NCBI RefSeq assembly: GCF_900156475.1
Contig: NZ_FTNR01000009.1
Location: forward strand, 124,001-188,000
Length of the DNA: 64,000 bases
From: Natronorubrum thiooxidans
GTDB lineage: Archaea; Halobacteriota; Halobacteria; Halobacteriales; Natrialbaceae
Reading direction: 5' to 3'
The notes under the pieces: model-generated
What the model saw: the letters and a program-made list of their open reading frames with translations, nothing else
Told to the model about the DNA's origin: nothing
The model's database searches: none
Shown here: positions 7,564 through 16,124 of the stretch, one piece after another
How the letters are laid out: the number at the start of each line of letters is the position of its first letter
Numbering within the stretch: the stretch's first letter is position 1
Translations under genes and position numbers: made by a program

Positions 7564-9792
7564 TCAGTGAAGCCGCGAGCGCGGATCGAGCACCTCGACC
7601 GGATGGGCCGCATCGCGCTCGAGTAAGTCCTCGAGTTGGTCCTCACACGAGGTGCCGCTGGCGACGACCAGTCGGTTCTTGGCCTCGGGTGCGGTGAACT
7701 GGTCGGCGAGTCGATCGCCGACGTCCATGCTCAGTTCGTAGTACTCCTGTTTATATCCGAATGAGCCGGCCATCCCACAGCACTCGACGTCGCTCTCGAG
7801 AACGTCGTAGTCGAGAGTCTCGAAGACGACCCGCGTGTAGCGGTCGACGCCCAGCGTCCGCTGCTGGCAGTGGGAGTGGTAGGCGATTGCCGGCCCGTTG
7901 TCGCCGGTTCGTAGTCGGGCCCCGTTGGCTCCGTTCTCGAGGCAGCCGTAGACGTACTCGAGGACCTCGTAGCTCCCGTCTCGGAGTCGCTCGAACGAGG
8001 CCTCGGGAAGGAACTTCTCGTACTCGCGGTGGAACATCGCCAGATCGGAGGGTTCGATGACGACGACGTCGCGGCCGGCATCGAGATGTTCGGCCAGCGC
8101 GGCGTAGACGCGGCTGGCCTTCTCGTCGGCGGTCGCGATCATCCCCTGTGAGAGCGGTGCGCGGCCGCTTTCGCCGACCGTCGGAATCCGGACGTGGACG
8201 TCCATGGCCTCGAGGACGCGAATGGCCGCCTTCCCGCGGTCGACGTCGACGTAGTTCGTGTAGGTGTCGGGATAGAGGACGGCTTCACGCTCGGCATCGG
8301 CGGCGGACACGCGCGGGCCGCGCGCCTCGAACCAGTCGACGAGCGTCTCGCGTTCGAAGGCGGGCAGCGCGCGGCGACGGTCGATGCCGGCGGTTCGCTC
8401 GAGGAGGGCTCTGACGGGCTCGAGGCCGGCGGTCCAGTTCGACAGCGGCGCGGTCGCCGAGCCCAGTTTCGCCAGCGTCTCGTAGTTGCCAAAGAGCCGT
8501 TTCTGGAGGTCGATGGTTCCCGTCTCTTCTTCGTCGGGAACCAGTTCGTCGTAGACGAACTCGAAGCGGCCGTCGTCGCCCTCGCGGTTGATGCGGTCCC
8601 TGACGACAGTGTTGATCCACGGGATATCGATCTCGACCGGACAGGCCTCGACACAGCGCGAACAGCCCGTACAGAGGTCGTTGAACTCGGCGGCGCTCTC
8701 CTGACCGTGGACGCCGGCCTCCCAGCCAGTCGCGATGCCGCCCGTGTAGGTCTCGCCGCCGAAGGCGTGGCCGCCGACGGACTGGAAGTTTCCACAGGTA
8801 TTTGCACACGCCGAACAGCGGATGCAGTACAGCGTCTCCTTGAGCTGGTCGTCCTCGCGCATCGCCATGCGGCCGTTGTCGATCAGGACGAGGTGGAAGT
8901 CGCGGTCGTCGTCGCGGTCGGCGAAGGCGATGTCCGGCTCGTCGGGATCGACGACCGGCGAGTCGACCGGCGGCGTCAGCAACGAAATGTAGGAGGTAAT
9001 GTCCTGGCCCGTTCCCGAGCGGCCGATCAGTTCGATGAAGGGCGCGAGGTCTTCGACCGACGGCACGATCTTCTCGACGCCCGCGACCGCGACGTGCGTA
9101 TCGGGGACGACGGCCGACTTTCGGGCGTTGCCCTCGCTCGTCACGAGCATGAGCGAGCCCGAGTCGGCCGTAATGAAGTTCGCACCGGTCATTCCCATAT
9201 CGGCGTCGGCGATCAACTCGCCGAGCCGGTCGCGAGCGAACATCGTTAGCTCCTCGGCGGTCTCGAGTGGCTCCTCGGGGTCGAACTGCTCGTTGAACAG
9301 TCGGGCGATCTCGTCTTTGGATTTGTGGATCGCCGGCGCGACGATATGAGAGGGCGCTTCGTCCGCGACCTGCAGGACCCACTCACCGAGGTCGGTTTCG
9401 ACGACGTCGACGCCATCGGCCTCGAGTGCCTCGTTGACCTCGAGTTCCTCGCTGGTCATCGACTTCGATTTGACGAGTCGCTCGGCCTCTTTCTCGCCGG
9501 CGACCTCGCGGATGTATCGGTTGGCGTCGGCGGCGTCGTCGGCGAGATACACCGTGCCACCGTTTGCCTCGACGGTTTCGGTAACCTCGTCGATCAGCGC
9601 CGGCAGTCGCTCGATGGCGTCTTCTTTGATCGCGCGGGCCTCACTTTTTAACCCCTCGTAATCCTCGAGGTCCGCGACCGACTCGTAGCGACCGTCGTTG
9701 AACCCGAGCGTGTTCGCCTCGACGGCGTCACCTTCGGTCTCGAGGAGACGGCGGATGTGGTCGGCTTTCTGTTCGCGTGTGCCACCGCTCAT
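7564..9792 (-). CDS. LutB-LutA fusion: LUD domain, two Fe-S clusters, cysteine-rich CCG domain
   Basis: A 742-residue protein combining the parts of the bacterial lactate-oxidising LutABC complex that are usually separate. Residues 1 to about 300 form the LUD domain of LutB. Two ferredoxin-like clusters follow, with cysteines at 323/326/329/333 and 374/377/380/384, then a LutA/GlpC-like cysteine-rich domain whose signature includes YHSHCQQRT and CCGMAGSFGY. It should pass electrons from L-lactate oxidation to the respiratory chain at the membrane. The four bases at its start overlap the end of lutC, so the two are translationally coupled. Fused LutBA proteins are known in haloarchaea. Confidence 0.92.
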   Translation of the reverse strand: MSGGTREQKADHIRRLLETEGDAVEANTLGFNDGRYESVADLEDYEGLKSEARAIKEDAIERLPALIDEVTETVEANGGTVYLADDAADANRYIREVAGEKEAERLVKSKSMTSEELEVNEALEADGVDVVETDLGEWVLQVADEAPSHIVAPAIHKSKDEIARLFNEQFDPEEPLETAEELTMFARDRLGELIADADMGMTGANFITADSGSLMLVTSEGNARKSAVVPDTHVAVAGVEKIVPSVEDLAPFIELIGRSGTGQDITSYISLLTPPVDSPVVDPDEPDIAFADRDDDRDFHLVLIDNGRMAMREDDQLKETLYCIRCSACANTCGNFQSVGGHAFGGETYTGGIATGWEAGVHGQESAAEFNDLCTGCSRCVEACPVEIDIPWINTVVRDRINREGDDGRFEFVYDELVPDEEETGTIDLQKRLFGNYETLAKLGSATAPLSNWTAGLEPVRALLERTAGIDRRRALPAFERETLVDWFEARGPRVSAADAEREAVLYPDTYTNYVDVDRGKAAIRVLEAMDVHVRIPTVGESGRAPLSQGMIATADEKASRVYAALAEHLDAGRDVVVIEPSDLAMFHREYEKFLPEASFERLRDGSYEVLEYVYGCLENGANGARLRTGDNGPAIAYHSHCQQRTLGVDRYTRVVFETLDYDVLESDVECCGMAGSFGYKQEYYELSMDVGDRLADQFTAPEAKNRLVVASGTSCEDQLEDLLERDAAHPVEVLDPRSRLH

Positions 9793-10313
9793 TCGGCATC
9801 ACCTTCGGTCTCGAGGACGAGGACGTGGACGTCTTTCGGCCCGTGAGCACCCTTGACGAGTGCGCCCATGTCGGCGGTCGCACTCGGGCCAGTCGCGACG
9901 ATAGCGCTCCCGCCATCGCGGAGTTGGGGGCCGAGCCGTTCGATCGCCGTCGGCATATCCGCGACGAGATCCGCTGCCCGGAGCACGGGAACGTGGAGGT
10001 CCGGAAAGAGACTCACCTGCTCGCTGCCGTCGGGCGTCGACGGCAACACGACGCTGCCGTAGTCTGCGATCCCCAGCGAGGCCGCGGTGACACTCGTCGT
10101 CGCCGCCTCGAGCGTCGCCGGGGTTGGTTCGTCGTCGACCCACTCGGGCAGCGACACGCCCTCGAACGGCAGTGACGTGCCGACGACGGGGTCGGAGACG
10201 ATCTCCTCGAGTGTCGACTCGAACGCGGTTGGAGTCGTCCTGGTTACGGGGACGTCGAGGTCGGCAAGGGATGCTTCGAACCGGTTTCGGATCGAACCTA
10301 TCTCGGCGCTCAT
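9789..10313 (-). CDS. lutC: LutC-like LUD-domain protein
   Basis: A 174-residue LUD-domain protein, the LutC part of the L-lactate oxidation complex. The conserved LUD segments are present: an early TTSVTAASLGIADYGSVVL strand region, LFPDLHVPVL, and the ATGPSATADMGALVKGAHGP nucleotide-binding-like stretch. It is the first gene of a two-gene operon with the LutB-LutA fusion, with a 4-base overlap at 9789-9792. The promoter lies in the 680-base divergent region shared with the first LctP permease; the start codon is close to a CAAATAG TATA-like box, suggesting a short leader. Confidence 0.9.
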   Translation of the reverse strand: MSAEIGSIRNRFEASLADLDVPVTRTTPTAFESTLEEIVSDPVVGTSLPFEGVSLPEWVDDEPTPATLEAATTSVTAASLGIADYGSVVLPSTPDGSEQVSLFPDLHVPVLRAADLVADMPTAIERLGPQLRDGGSAIVATGPSATADMGALVKGAHGPKDVHVLVLETEGDAE

Positions 10314-10992
10314 GGGACGTTTCTTTGACCGTGCCTATTTGATTGTTCTGTTCGTTCACACAGGCCGACCGACACGTCGTAGAACGACCGATGCCAGTCG
10401 CAGACGGAAGCGGTGCGTACAGCCGGTTTCGGACTGATATCGGACATGAAAGAGCGACTCGCGGTAACTCTTTGTGAAACGACAGGTTCGGCGTCGAGGC
10501 GTGTGCCGTGGAAGCGCGTGCCAGCCACCGTCGCCATCGTAGTCAACTGTACTGGCCTCTATACACGTGTGTATTCACTATGCACACGAATATACAGGAG
10601 GTCGCCGGTCCCTTCCTCTACCCTCCAAATGGTGGGTGACGGTGAGTGTCAGATCTGATATACTGTACAAAGTGTTTCGATAATCAGCAGACGTAGCCGA
10701 GATACACAACTGTACAGGTCGAATACGCCGCCAGCTGAACGCCCACCACCGCATGAGATTCCGGCCGATCGTGGCGTAGTCAGGCGTTTCTACCATTATT
10801 TTCTAGTTTTTTTGGTGTGAAGTATCTGGAGAGACGTCTCGAACACCGATTTTATCGGACGTCCAACTCAAACGGTCGAAGATTATATATACCGTTTCAA
10901 CAGTTCTGCCTCCATGCCAGATACGATTCCACATGGCATCGGCACTGATCGCTCGGCACCGACTCAGCGGCGAGACCGCCGAGGTGAGTTAC
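10314..10992. promoter_or_regulatory. Divergent lutC / lctP control region
   Basis: About 680 non-coding bases between the lut operon and the first permease. A strong TATA-like GATTATATATACC at 10881-10893 serves the permease. The word ACTGTAC occurs three times, inside AACTGTACTGG (10545-10555), ACTGTACA (10662-10669) and AACTGTACAGG (10708-10718), and the same word lies in the palindrome at the promoter of the winged-helix regulator at 13861. An ACACGTGT palindrome sits near 10566. The long, motif-rich spacer fits substrate-dependent regulation; this is inferred. Confidence 0.5.
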
Positions 10993-12780
10993 ATGGTTAG
11001 CACGCTCGAGATACTGCTCGCGGCGATACCGCTCGTACTCGCGGGCGTCTTGCTCGTCGGGTTCTTGTGGCCCGCGACGCGGGCGATGCCGATTGCCTGG
11101 GTCGTCGCCGTCCTGGTCGGCTTTTTCGTCTGGGGGATGCCGGCCGACTGGATCGCCGCGGCGTCGATCGTCGGCGTCATGACCGCGATCCAGATCCTCT
11201 GGATCGTCTTCGGCGCGCTGTTACTCCTGTACACGCTGATGCAGGCCGGCGCGTTCGATCGCATCAACGAAGGGTTCGCGAAGATCAGCGACGACCGGCG
11301 CGTACAGGTGATCCTGCTTGGCTTCTTCCTCGCGACGTTCATCGAGGGGGCAGCCGGGTTCGGAACACCCGCTGCCGTCGTCGCCCCGCTGTTGCTTGCA
11401 CTCGGATTCCCAGCGCTTGCGGCGGTGATCGCCGGGCTAGTTGGCCACATCATTGCCGTCACCTACGGCGCGGTCGGGACACCAATCATCATCGGGATCG
11501 AGAACCCGCTCGCGACGACGGAATCGACCAATGCGGCGATCACGGACGCCGGGTTTACCGTCCAGGCGTACTCGGTCGAAGTCGCAGTCTGGGCAGCGAC
11601 CTACCATGCCCTCATCGGATTCGTCATGCCGCTGTTCGCCGTCGGAATGATCGTCTACTTCTTTGGCGATCAGGACGAGCGCAGCCTCCAGCCGGCGTGG
11701 GACGTCGCGCCGCTGGCGCTGTTCTCGGGGATCGCGTTCGTGGTTCCCTACTGGCTGTCGGCACAGATCAGTGCCGAGTTCCCCGCCCTCGTGGGCGCGA
11801 TGGTCGGCGGCGCGATCGTCGTCGGCGCGCTCAAAGCGGGCTACTTCGTCCCCGACGAGGAGTGGGACTTCCCGGACCAGGAGGAGTGGCCGGCCCACTG
11901 GGTCGGAACGATCGAGCCCGGTCAGGCCAGTGCACCGGGCGTCGAGCAGGGAGCCAGTGACGGTGCGACGAGCGCCGATGGCGGACTCGTCGCCAGTCAG
12001 ATGTCGCTGCTTCGTGCGTGGACGCCGTACATTCTGCTGGTCGCCTTGCTCGTCATCACGCGAGTCGTCGAGCCGCTTCCAGCGTTCTTGCAGGGAGAGG
12101 CCGTCGAGGTCGCCGGGACCACGATCACGGCCCACCAACTGCTGTTTACCACGACGTGGGAGGGGATTTTCGGGACTGGTCTCAGCGGCGGCATCGACTG
12201 GGTGTACGTCCCCGGCTTCTGGCTGGTTCTCTGTGCACTGATCGCGATCCCGCTGTACGGAATGTCCGGCACGCAGGTGAAAGCCGCCTGGGCTGAAGCC
12301 GGCGAGAAGCTCGTCGCGCCGTTCATCGCGCTGGTGTTCGTCATCGCGATGGTGCAGGTAATGCTCCAGTCCGGCGCACACGCCGAGGGCGTCGAAAGCA
12401 TGATCTTCGTCCTCGCACAGGCGACCGCAAACGCCGTCGGGCCTGCCTATCCGTTCGTCGCCGCGCTCATCGGCGCGCTCGGGGCCGCGATGGCCGGCTC
12501 GAACACGGTGTCGAACATCACCTTCGGCGGGTTCCAGTTCGAGGCCGCCTCGCAGCTCGGGTTGCCGACCCAGCTCATCGTCGGCGCACAGGCCGTCGGT
12601 GGTGCAATCGGGAACCTCGTCGCGATCCACAACGTGGTTGCCGCGCTCGCAACTGTCGGCCTCGTTGGGCAGGAAGGGCGTGTGATGCGGCTGAACCTGA
12701 TCCCGCTCGTCTACTACGCAGTCGGGGTCGGAATCGTCGCAACGGTGTTCAGCTACGTCTTCTTCTCGGGCCTCTTCTAG
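10993..12780 (+). CDS. LctP-family lactate/glycolate permease, paralogue 1
   Basis: A 595-residue, multi-spanning (about 12-14 segments) permease of the LctP family, importing L-lactate, D-lactate or glycolate by proton or cation symport. Family motifs include GFLWPATRAMPIAW near the N-terminus, the [15 protein letters not shown] re-entrant motif, AGSNTVSNITFG, and GAIGNLVAIHNVVAA. The ATG at 10993 is preferred because GAGGTGA sits six bases before it and paralogues 2 and 3 start at the same point; an upstream ATG at 10933 would add 20 non-conserved residues. It diverges from lutC and precedes a HalOD1 gene. Confidence 0.93.
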   Translation: MVSTLEILLAAIPLVLAGVLLVGFLWPATRAMPIAWVVAVLVGFFVWGMPADWIAAASIVGVMTAIQILWIVFGALLLLYTLMQAGAFDRINEGFAKISDDRRVQVILLGFFLATFIEGAAGFGTPAAVVAPLLLALGFPALAAVIAGLVGHIIAVTYGAVGTPIIIGIENPLATTESTNAAITDAGFTVQAYSVEVAVWAATYHALIGFVMPLFAVGMIVYFFGDQDERSLQPAWDVAPLALFSGIAFVVPYWLSAQISAEFPALVGAMVGGAIVVGALKAGYFVPDEEWDFPDQEEWPAHWVGTIEPGQASAPGVEQGASDGATSADGGLVASQMSLLRAWTPYILLVALLVITRVVEPLPAFLQGEAVEVAGTTITAHQLLFTTTWEGIFGTGLSGGIDWVYVPGFWLVLCALIAIPLYGMSGTQVKAAWAEAGEKLVAPFIALVFVIAMVQVMLQSGAHAEGVESMIFVLAQATANAVGPAYPFVAALIGALGAAMAGSNTVSNITFGGFQFEAASQLGLPTQLIVGAQAVGGAIGNLVAIHNVVAALATVGLVGQEGRVMRLNLIPLVYYAVGVGIVATVFSYVFFSGLF

Positions 12781-12847
12781 GGCCTCGTATCGACGTCCGG
12801 TCGCCGTCCCTGTGATGGTCGGCGGCCCAACTCATTTGATTACACCA

Positions 12848-13135
12848 ATGTCAACCGAAAACGACTCAATCGAACGACAGTACGGCGACGAGAGATCAGC
12901 CGTTGTCGCAATCGTCGACGGAATCAGTACGCTCGAGGAGACCGACCAAACAGCGAATCTGGACGAATTCAGTGGGCCGTTGTACGAGTCCATCAACCCC
13001 AAAGCGATCAACGCGATCATGGGGGACGGAACCGGTTCCGGCGATATCGTCGTCTCGTTCACGGTCGATGCGTACCAGGTTTCCGTGGCAGATTCGGGGC
13101 GCGTTCGCGTCCGTCCTCGAGAGACGGACCGGTAG
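12848..13135 (+). CDS. HalOD1 output-domain protein
   Basis: A 95-residue protein that matches the halobacterial output domain 1 pattern: an N-terminal strand AVVAIVDGISTLEE, LDEFSGPLYESINPKAINAIM, and the strand pair DIVVSFTVDAYQVSVADSGRVRV. HalOD1 proteins are found as stand-alone or C-terminal output modules in haloarchaeal signalling; no biochemical role is established. It begins 67 bases after the first permease, and the ATG at 12848 gives a domain-length protein, so a 12-residue upstream extension is dropped. Co-transcription with the permease is likely, which would tie it to lactate sensing. Confidence 0.8.
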   Translation: MSTENDSIERQYGDERSAVVAIVDGISTLEETDQTANLDEFSGPLYESINPKAINAIMGDGTGSGDIVVSFTVDAYQVSVADSGRVRVRPRETDR

Positions 13136-13243
13136 CGCGGCTCCCGGTTGTGCAGCGGAGGACAGTCGGTATCGATCGGAAACGTGTCGGGCAGAAACCG
13201 CAATCGCGGCGATCGAGCGACCACGCGTTTTAAACGATTGTGT

Positions 13244-13861
13244 TCACCCAAGCGTCGGCGTAAACCGATCGTCCCCGAGGAAGTTCCAGATGTGGCCCCG
13301 CTCTTCGGGCGGGTCGACGGCGGGCAACTCCTTGAGCGCGGGTTGAATCGCGTTCCACCACCCGTCTGGCGTCTCGAACTCGGCGGGGTGGTTGGGATAG
13401 ACGTGCTCGAGGAACTCCGACTTGGTCGCACTCGGGTGATCGACGATATACTCGTAGGCCGCCCGTAATGCGTCGCGGCGCGCCTCGAGCGTCGGCCCGG
13501 ACCCTGGGAGGTCGGCAGCACGGATCGCCGTCTCGATGGCGGCGGGCGACTCGTCACCCTCGGCTCGTTCTTCCGCTGCCGACGCCACCTCGGACCGTCC
13601 TCGTTCCGGCGGCGTTTCGATCGGCACCCACCAGACCCGTCCGCGAGCACCCACCTTGCGTGTCTCGAGGGTCCCGCGGTCGACGAGATCGTTCAGTTTG
13701 TTGTGAGCGGTTCGGCGGGAACACTCGAGGGCGTCCATGACGTCGGCAGCAGTCAGCGGCCGCCCGTAATCGGACCGATCCTCGAAGACGTCGAGGGCGG
13801 CCTCCGGGGGGATTCGATCGGCGTACTGCCCGTGTTCGTTCCGGTCTCGATCAGCACCCAT
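13244..13861 (-). CDS. Winged-helix transcriptional regulator inside the lactate island
   Basis: A 205-residue protein with an N-terminal winged helix (about residues 25-85: PLTAADVMDALECSRRTAHN, then a wing GRVWWVP) and an uncharacterised C-terminal half ending in EERGHIWNFLGDDRF. The start at 13861 is chosen because it begins the conserved part; 54 more residues upstream in frame are basic and unlike the rest. A perfect 12-bp palindrome lies 14 bases upstream of the start, a good autoregulatory operator. Its position between permeases 1 and 2, and the motif shared with the lutC/lctP region, make it the best candidate lactate regulator. Confidence 0.75.
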   Translation of the reverse strand: MGADRDRNEHGQYADRIPPEAALDVFEDRSDYGRPLTAADVMDALECSRRTAHNKLNDLVDRGTLETRKVGARGRVWWVPIETPPERGRSEVASAAEERAEGDESPAAIETAIRAADLPGSGPTLEARRDALRAAYEYIVDHPSATKSEFLEHVYPNHPAEFETPDGWWNAIQPALKELPAVDPPEERGHIWNFLGDDRFTPTLG

Positions 13862-13871
13862 ACGCGCTACC

Positions 13872-13886
13872 AGTACAGTCGACTGT
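13872..13886 (-). promoter_or_regulatory. Palindrome ACAGTCGACTGT at the regulator promoter
   Basis: The 12-bp perfect palindrome occupies 13875-13886. With three flanking bases (AGT) it contains the word ACTGTACT on the minus strand, which also occurs at 10546-10553. It lies 14 bases upstream of the winged-helix regulator start and next to TTTTTG, so a bound protein would interfere with that promoter. Confidence 0.5.
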
Positions 13887-14132
13887 AAATGTTTTTGCCC
13901 CGTCAAACCGGGTCGGAACTGGAAATGATTCCGAATGCGGGCGGATACTCGCGTGAGGAGTACACGTTTGTGGCCCCGATTTATATTATCGAGCGATACC
14001 TGTGAGGGAATCTGATCCGACAACTATAATTAGGACTTGTACACAGATACCACACAGCATGATGACAGGGGAACGCCAGCAGCGAGACACTGCAGGAGTC
14101 GTCTGTGAGACCGGTGTGACGAACTGACGAGT

Positions 14133-15911
14133 ATGGTATCAGAACTAGACGTACTGTTCGCCGCCTTCCCCCTGCTCGTCGTCGGCGTTCTGCTCGTTGG
14201 ATTGCTGTGGCCGGCGACGCGGGCGATGCCGATTGCGTGGCTCGCCGCCGTCGGCATCGCCGCCGTTGTCTGGAACATGCCGCCGGCGTGGCTCGCCGCG
14301 GCGACGGTCGAAGGCATCCTCACCGCGATACAGATCCTGTGGATCGTCTTCGGTGCCCTCGTGCTCCTGTATACGATGATGCTGGCGGGAGCGTTCGACG
14401 CCCTCAACCGGAGTTTCGCGACGGTCAGCGAGGACCGCCGCGTCCAGGTAATTCTGGTCGCCTTTTTTCTCGCGACGTTTCTCGAGGGCGTCGCTGGCTT
14501 CGGGACGCCCGCGGCCGTGGTCGCGCCGCTGTTGTTAGGACTCGGCTTCCCGGCGCTTGCGGCAGTGATCGCGGCGCTGATCGGCCACATCATCGCCGTC
14601 ACCTACGGGGCGGTCGGGACGCCGATCATCGTCGGCATCCGGGAACCGATGGACAGCGTCTTCCGGATCAGAACGGCCCTCGAAAACGAGGGGGTGACCG
14701 CGGCGGAGTTCGCGGTCAACGTCGCGGCGTGGGCGGCGACCTACCACCTGCTCGTCGGCGTCTTGATGCCGTTTATCGCGGTCACGATGGTCGTCTACTT
14801 TTTCGGCGAGCGTCGATCGATCAGGCCCGCACTCGAGGTCGCGCCGCTGTGTCTGTTCGCGGGCGTCGCGTTCGGCGTTCCGTACTGGTTTGCGGCCTGG
14901 TACGTCACGCCGGAGTTTCCGAGTCTGATCGGATCGATGGTCGGCGCGACGGTCGTCGTCGGCGCACTGCGGGCGGGGTACTTCGTTCCCGAGGAAGACT
15001 GGGAGTTTCCCGATCAGTCGGAGTGGCCCGACCACTGGCTGGGCGACATCCAACCCGGCGACCGCGGCTCGGTGTTGTCCAGCGAGCCACAGATGTCGCT
15101 CGTTCGTGCGTGGACACCGTACCTCCTGTTGCTCGTGTTGCTCGTCGTCACTCGGCTTGTGGAACCGCTGTCGGCACTGTTACAGGGAGAGACGGTGACG
15201 ATCCTCGGACGGGAGCTGTCGTTGACGCTCTGGTCGATCAGTACCGGCGTGGGCCAGTTTACGATCGGCCTCGTCTCCCTCGAGTGGGCCGACATATTCG
15301 GGACGCGGATCAGCAACGAGATCGACTTCGGCTATGTCCCCGGCATGTGGCTGCTGGGCAGCGCGCTCGCAGCGATGGTGCTGTTCGATATGGAACGATC
15401 GGACGCGACGACCGCCTGCCTCGAGGCCGCCAGAAAGCTCGTGACGCCGCTGATCGCGCTGGTGTTCGTCCTCGCGATGGCACAGGTCATGCTCCAGTCG
15501 GCCGCCCATCCGGATGCACCGCCCCAGAGCATGATCGTCGTCCTCGCGATGGCGACCGCGACCGTCTTTGGGCCCGCCTACCCGTTCGTCGCTGCGCTCA
15601 TCGGCGCGCTCGGAGCCACACTCGTGGGATCGAACACCGTCAGCAACATTACGTTCGGCCCGCTGCAGTTCATCGCCGCGGAGAACCTCGGCATCTCGCG
15701 GGAACTCACCGTTGGCTCACAAGCCGTCGGCGGTGCGATCGGGAACCTCGTTGCGATTCACAACGTCGTCGCTGCGCTCGCGACCGTCGGCCTCGTCGGC
15801 GAAGAGGGGCGCGTGATCCGGGTGAACCTCGTTCCGCTCGTCTATTATACCGTCTTTGTCGGGGTCTGGACCGTCCTTTTCGTCTACGTCCTCTTCCCGG
15901 ACATCTTCTGA
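14133..15911 (+). CDS. LctP-family lactate/glycolate permease, paralogue 2
   Basis: A 592-residue LctP-family permease, co-linear with paralogues 1 and 3. It retains [27 protein letters not shown] and GAIGNLVAIHNVVAA. Its loop after about residue 300 (LQGETVTILGRELSLTLWS) differs in length and sequence from the other two, as does the periplasmic stretch with RIRTALENEGV, which suggests a different substrate preference or kinetics. It has its own upstream region with a TATA-like ATTTATATTATC near 13979-13990 and ACTATAATTAG near 14023. It lies divergent to the winged-helix regulator. Confidence 0.92.
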   Translation: MVSELDVLFAAFPLLVVGVLLVGLLWPATRAMPIAWLAAVGIAAVVWNMPPAWLAAATVEGILTAIQILWIVFGALVLLYTMMLAGAFDALNRSFATVSEDRRVQVILVAFFLATFLEGVAGFGTPAAVVAPLLLGLGFPALAAVIAALIGHIIAVTYGAVGTPIIVGIREPMDSVFRIRTALENEGVTAAEFAVNVAAWAATYHLLVGVLMPFIAVTMVVYFFGERRSIRPALEVAPLCLFAGVAFGVPYWFAAWYVTPEFPSLIGSMVGATVVVGALRAGYFVPEEDWEFPDQSEWPDHWLGDIQPGDRGSVLSSEPQMSLVRAWTPYLLLLVLLVVTRLVEPLSALLQGETVTILGRELSLTLWSISTGVGQFTIGLVSLEWADIFGTRISNEIDFGYVPGMWLLGSALAAMVLFDMERSDATTACLEAARKLVTPLIALVFVLAMAQVMLQSAAHPDAPPQSMIVVLAMATATVFGPAYPFVAALIGALGATLVGSNTVSNITFGPLQFIAAENLGISRELTVGSQAVGGAIGNLVAIHNVVAALATVGLVGEEGRVIRVNLVPLVYYTVFVGVWTVLFVYVLFPDIF

Positions 15912-16124
15912 CCTGCGGTTCCGATCTTCACCGCGCTCCGCTGGATGTATGGCCAGTAATTCTGGTATACGTTCATTACATATACAACAATCATTGAGGT
16001 ACTCGACAATTCCGATAAATATACATGGTGATCCCCTCGAGACTCGACCGATGCGGCCATCTCATATTCGATGGGACGACGGGAGAACAATTCAGTGGAT
16101 TGAACATTCTGGAATGGGTCTATT
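15912..16124. promoter_or_regulatory. Promoter region of the third LctP permease
   Basis: An AT-richer spacer with candidate TATA sequences ATTACATATACAAC (about 15975) and GATAAATATAC (about 16014). The word TATACGT occurs here (near 15967) and again upstream of the D-lactate dehydrogenase gene (near 17874). No ACTGTAC word is present, so this promoter may be controlled differently from the lut operon. Confidence 0.4.

Noticed and set aside
7257-7697. Possible gene in the gap upstream of the lut operon
   Set aside because: It runs into the antisense of the LutBA gene, has non-haloarchaeal composition and no recognisable motif; a minus-strand frame at 7219-7428 is equally unconvincing.
10933-10992. 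Upstream ATG extending the first LctP permease by 20 residues
   Set aside because: The extension is hydrophilic and absent from paralogues 2 and 3, and a good GAGGTGA ribosome-binding sequence precedes the inner ATG at 10993.
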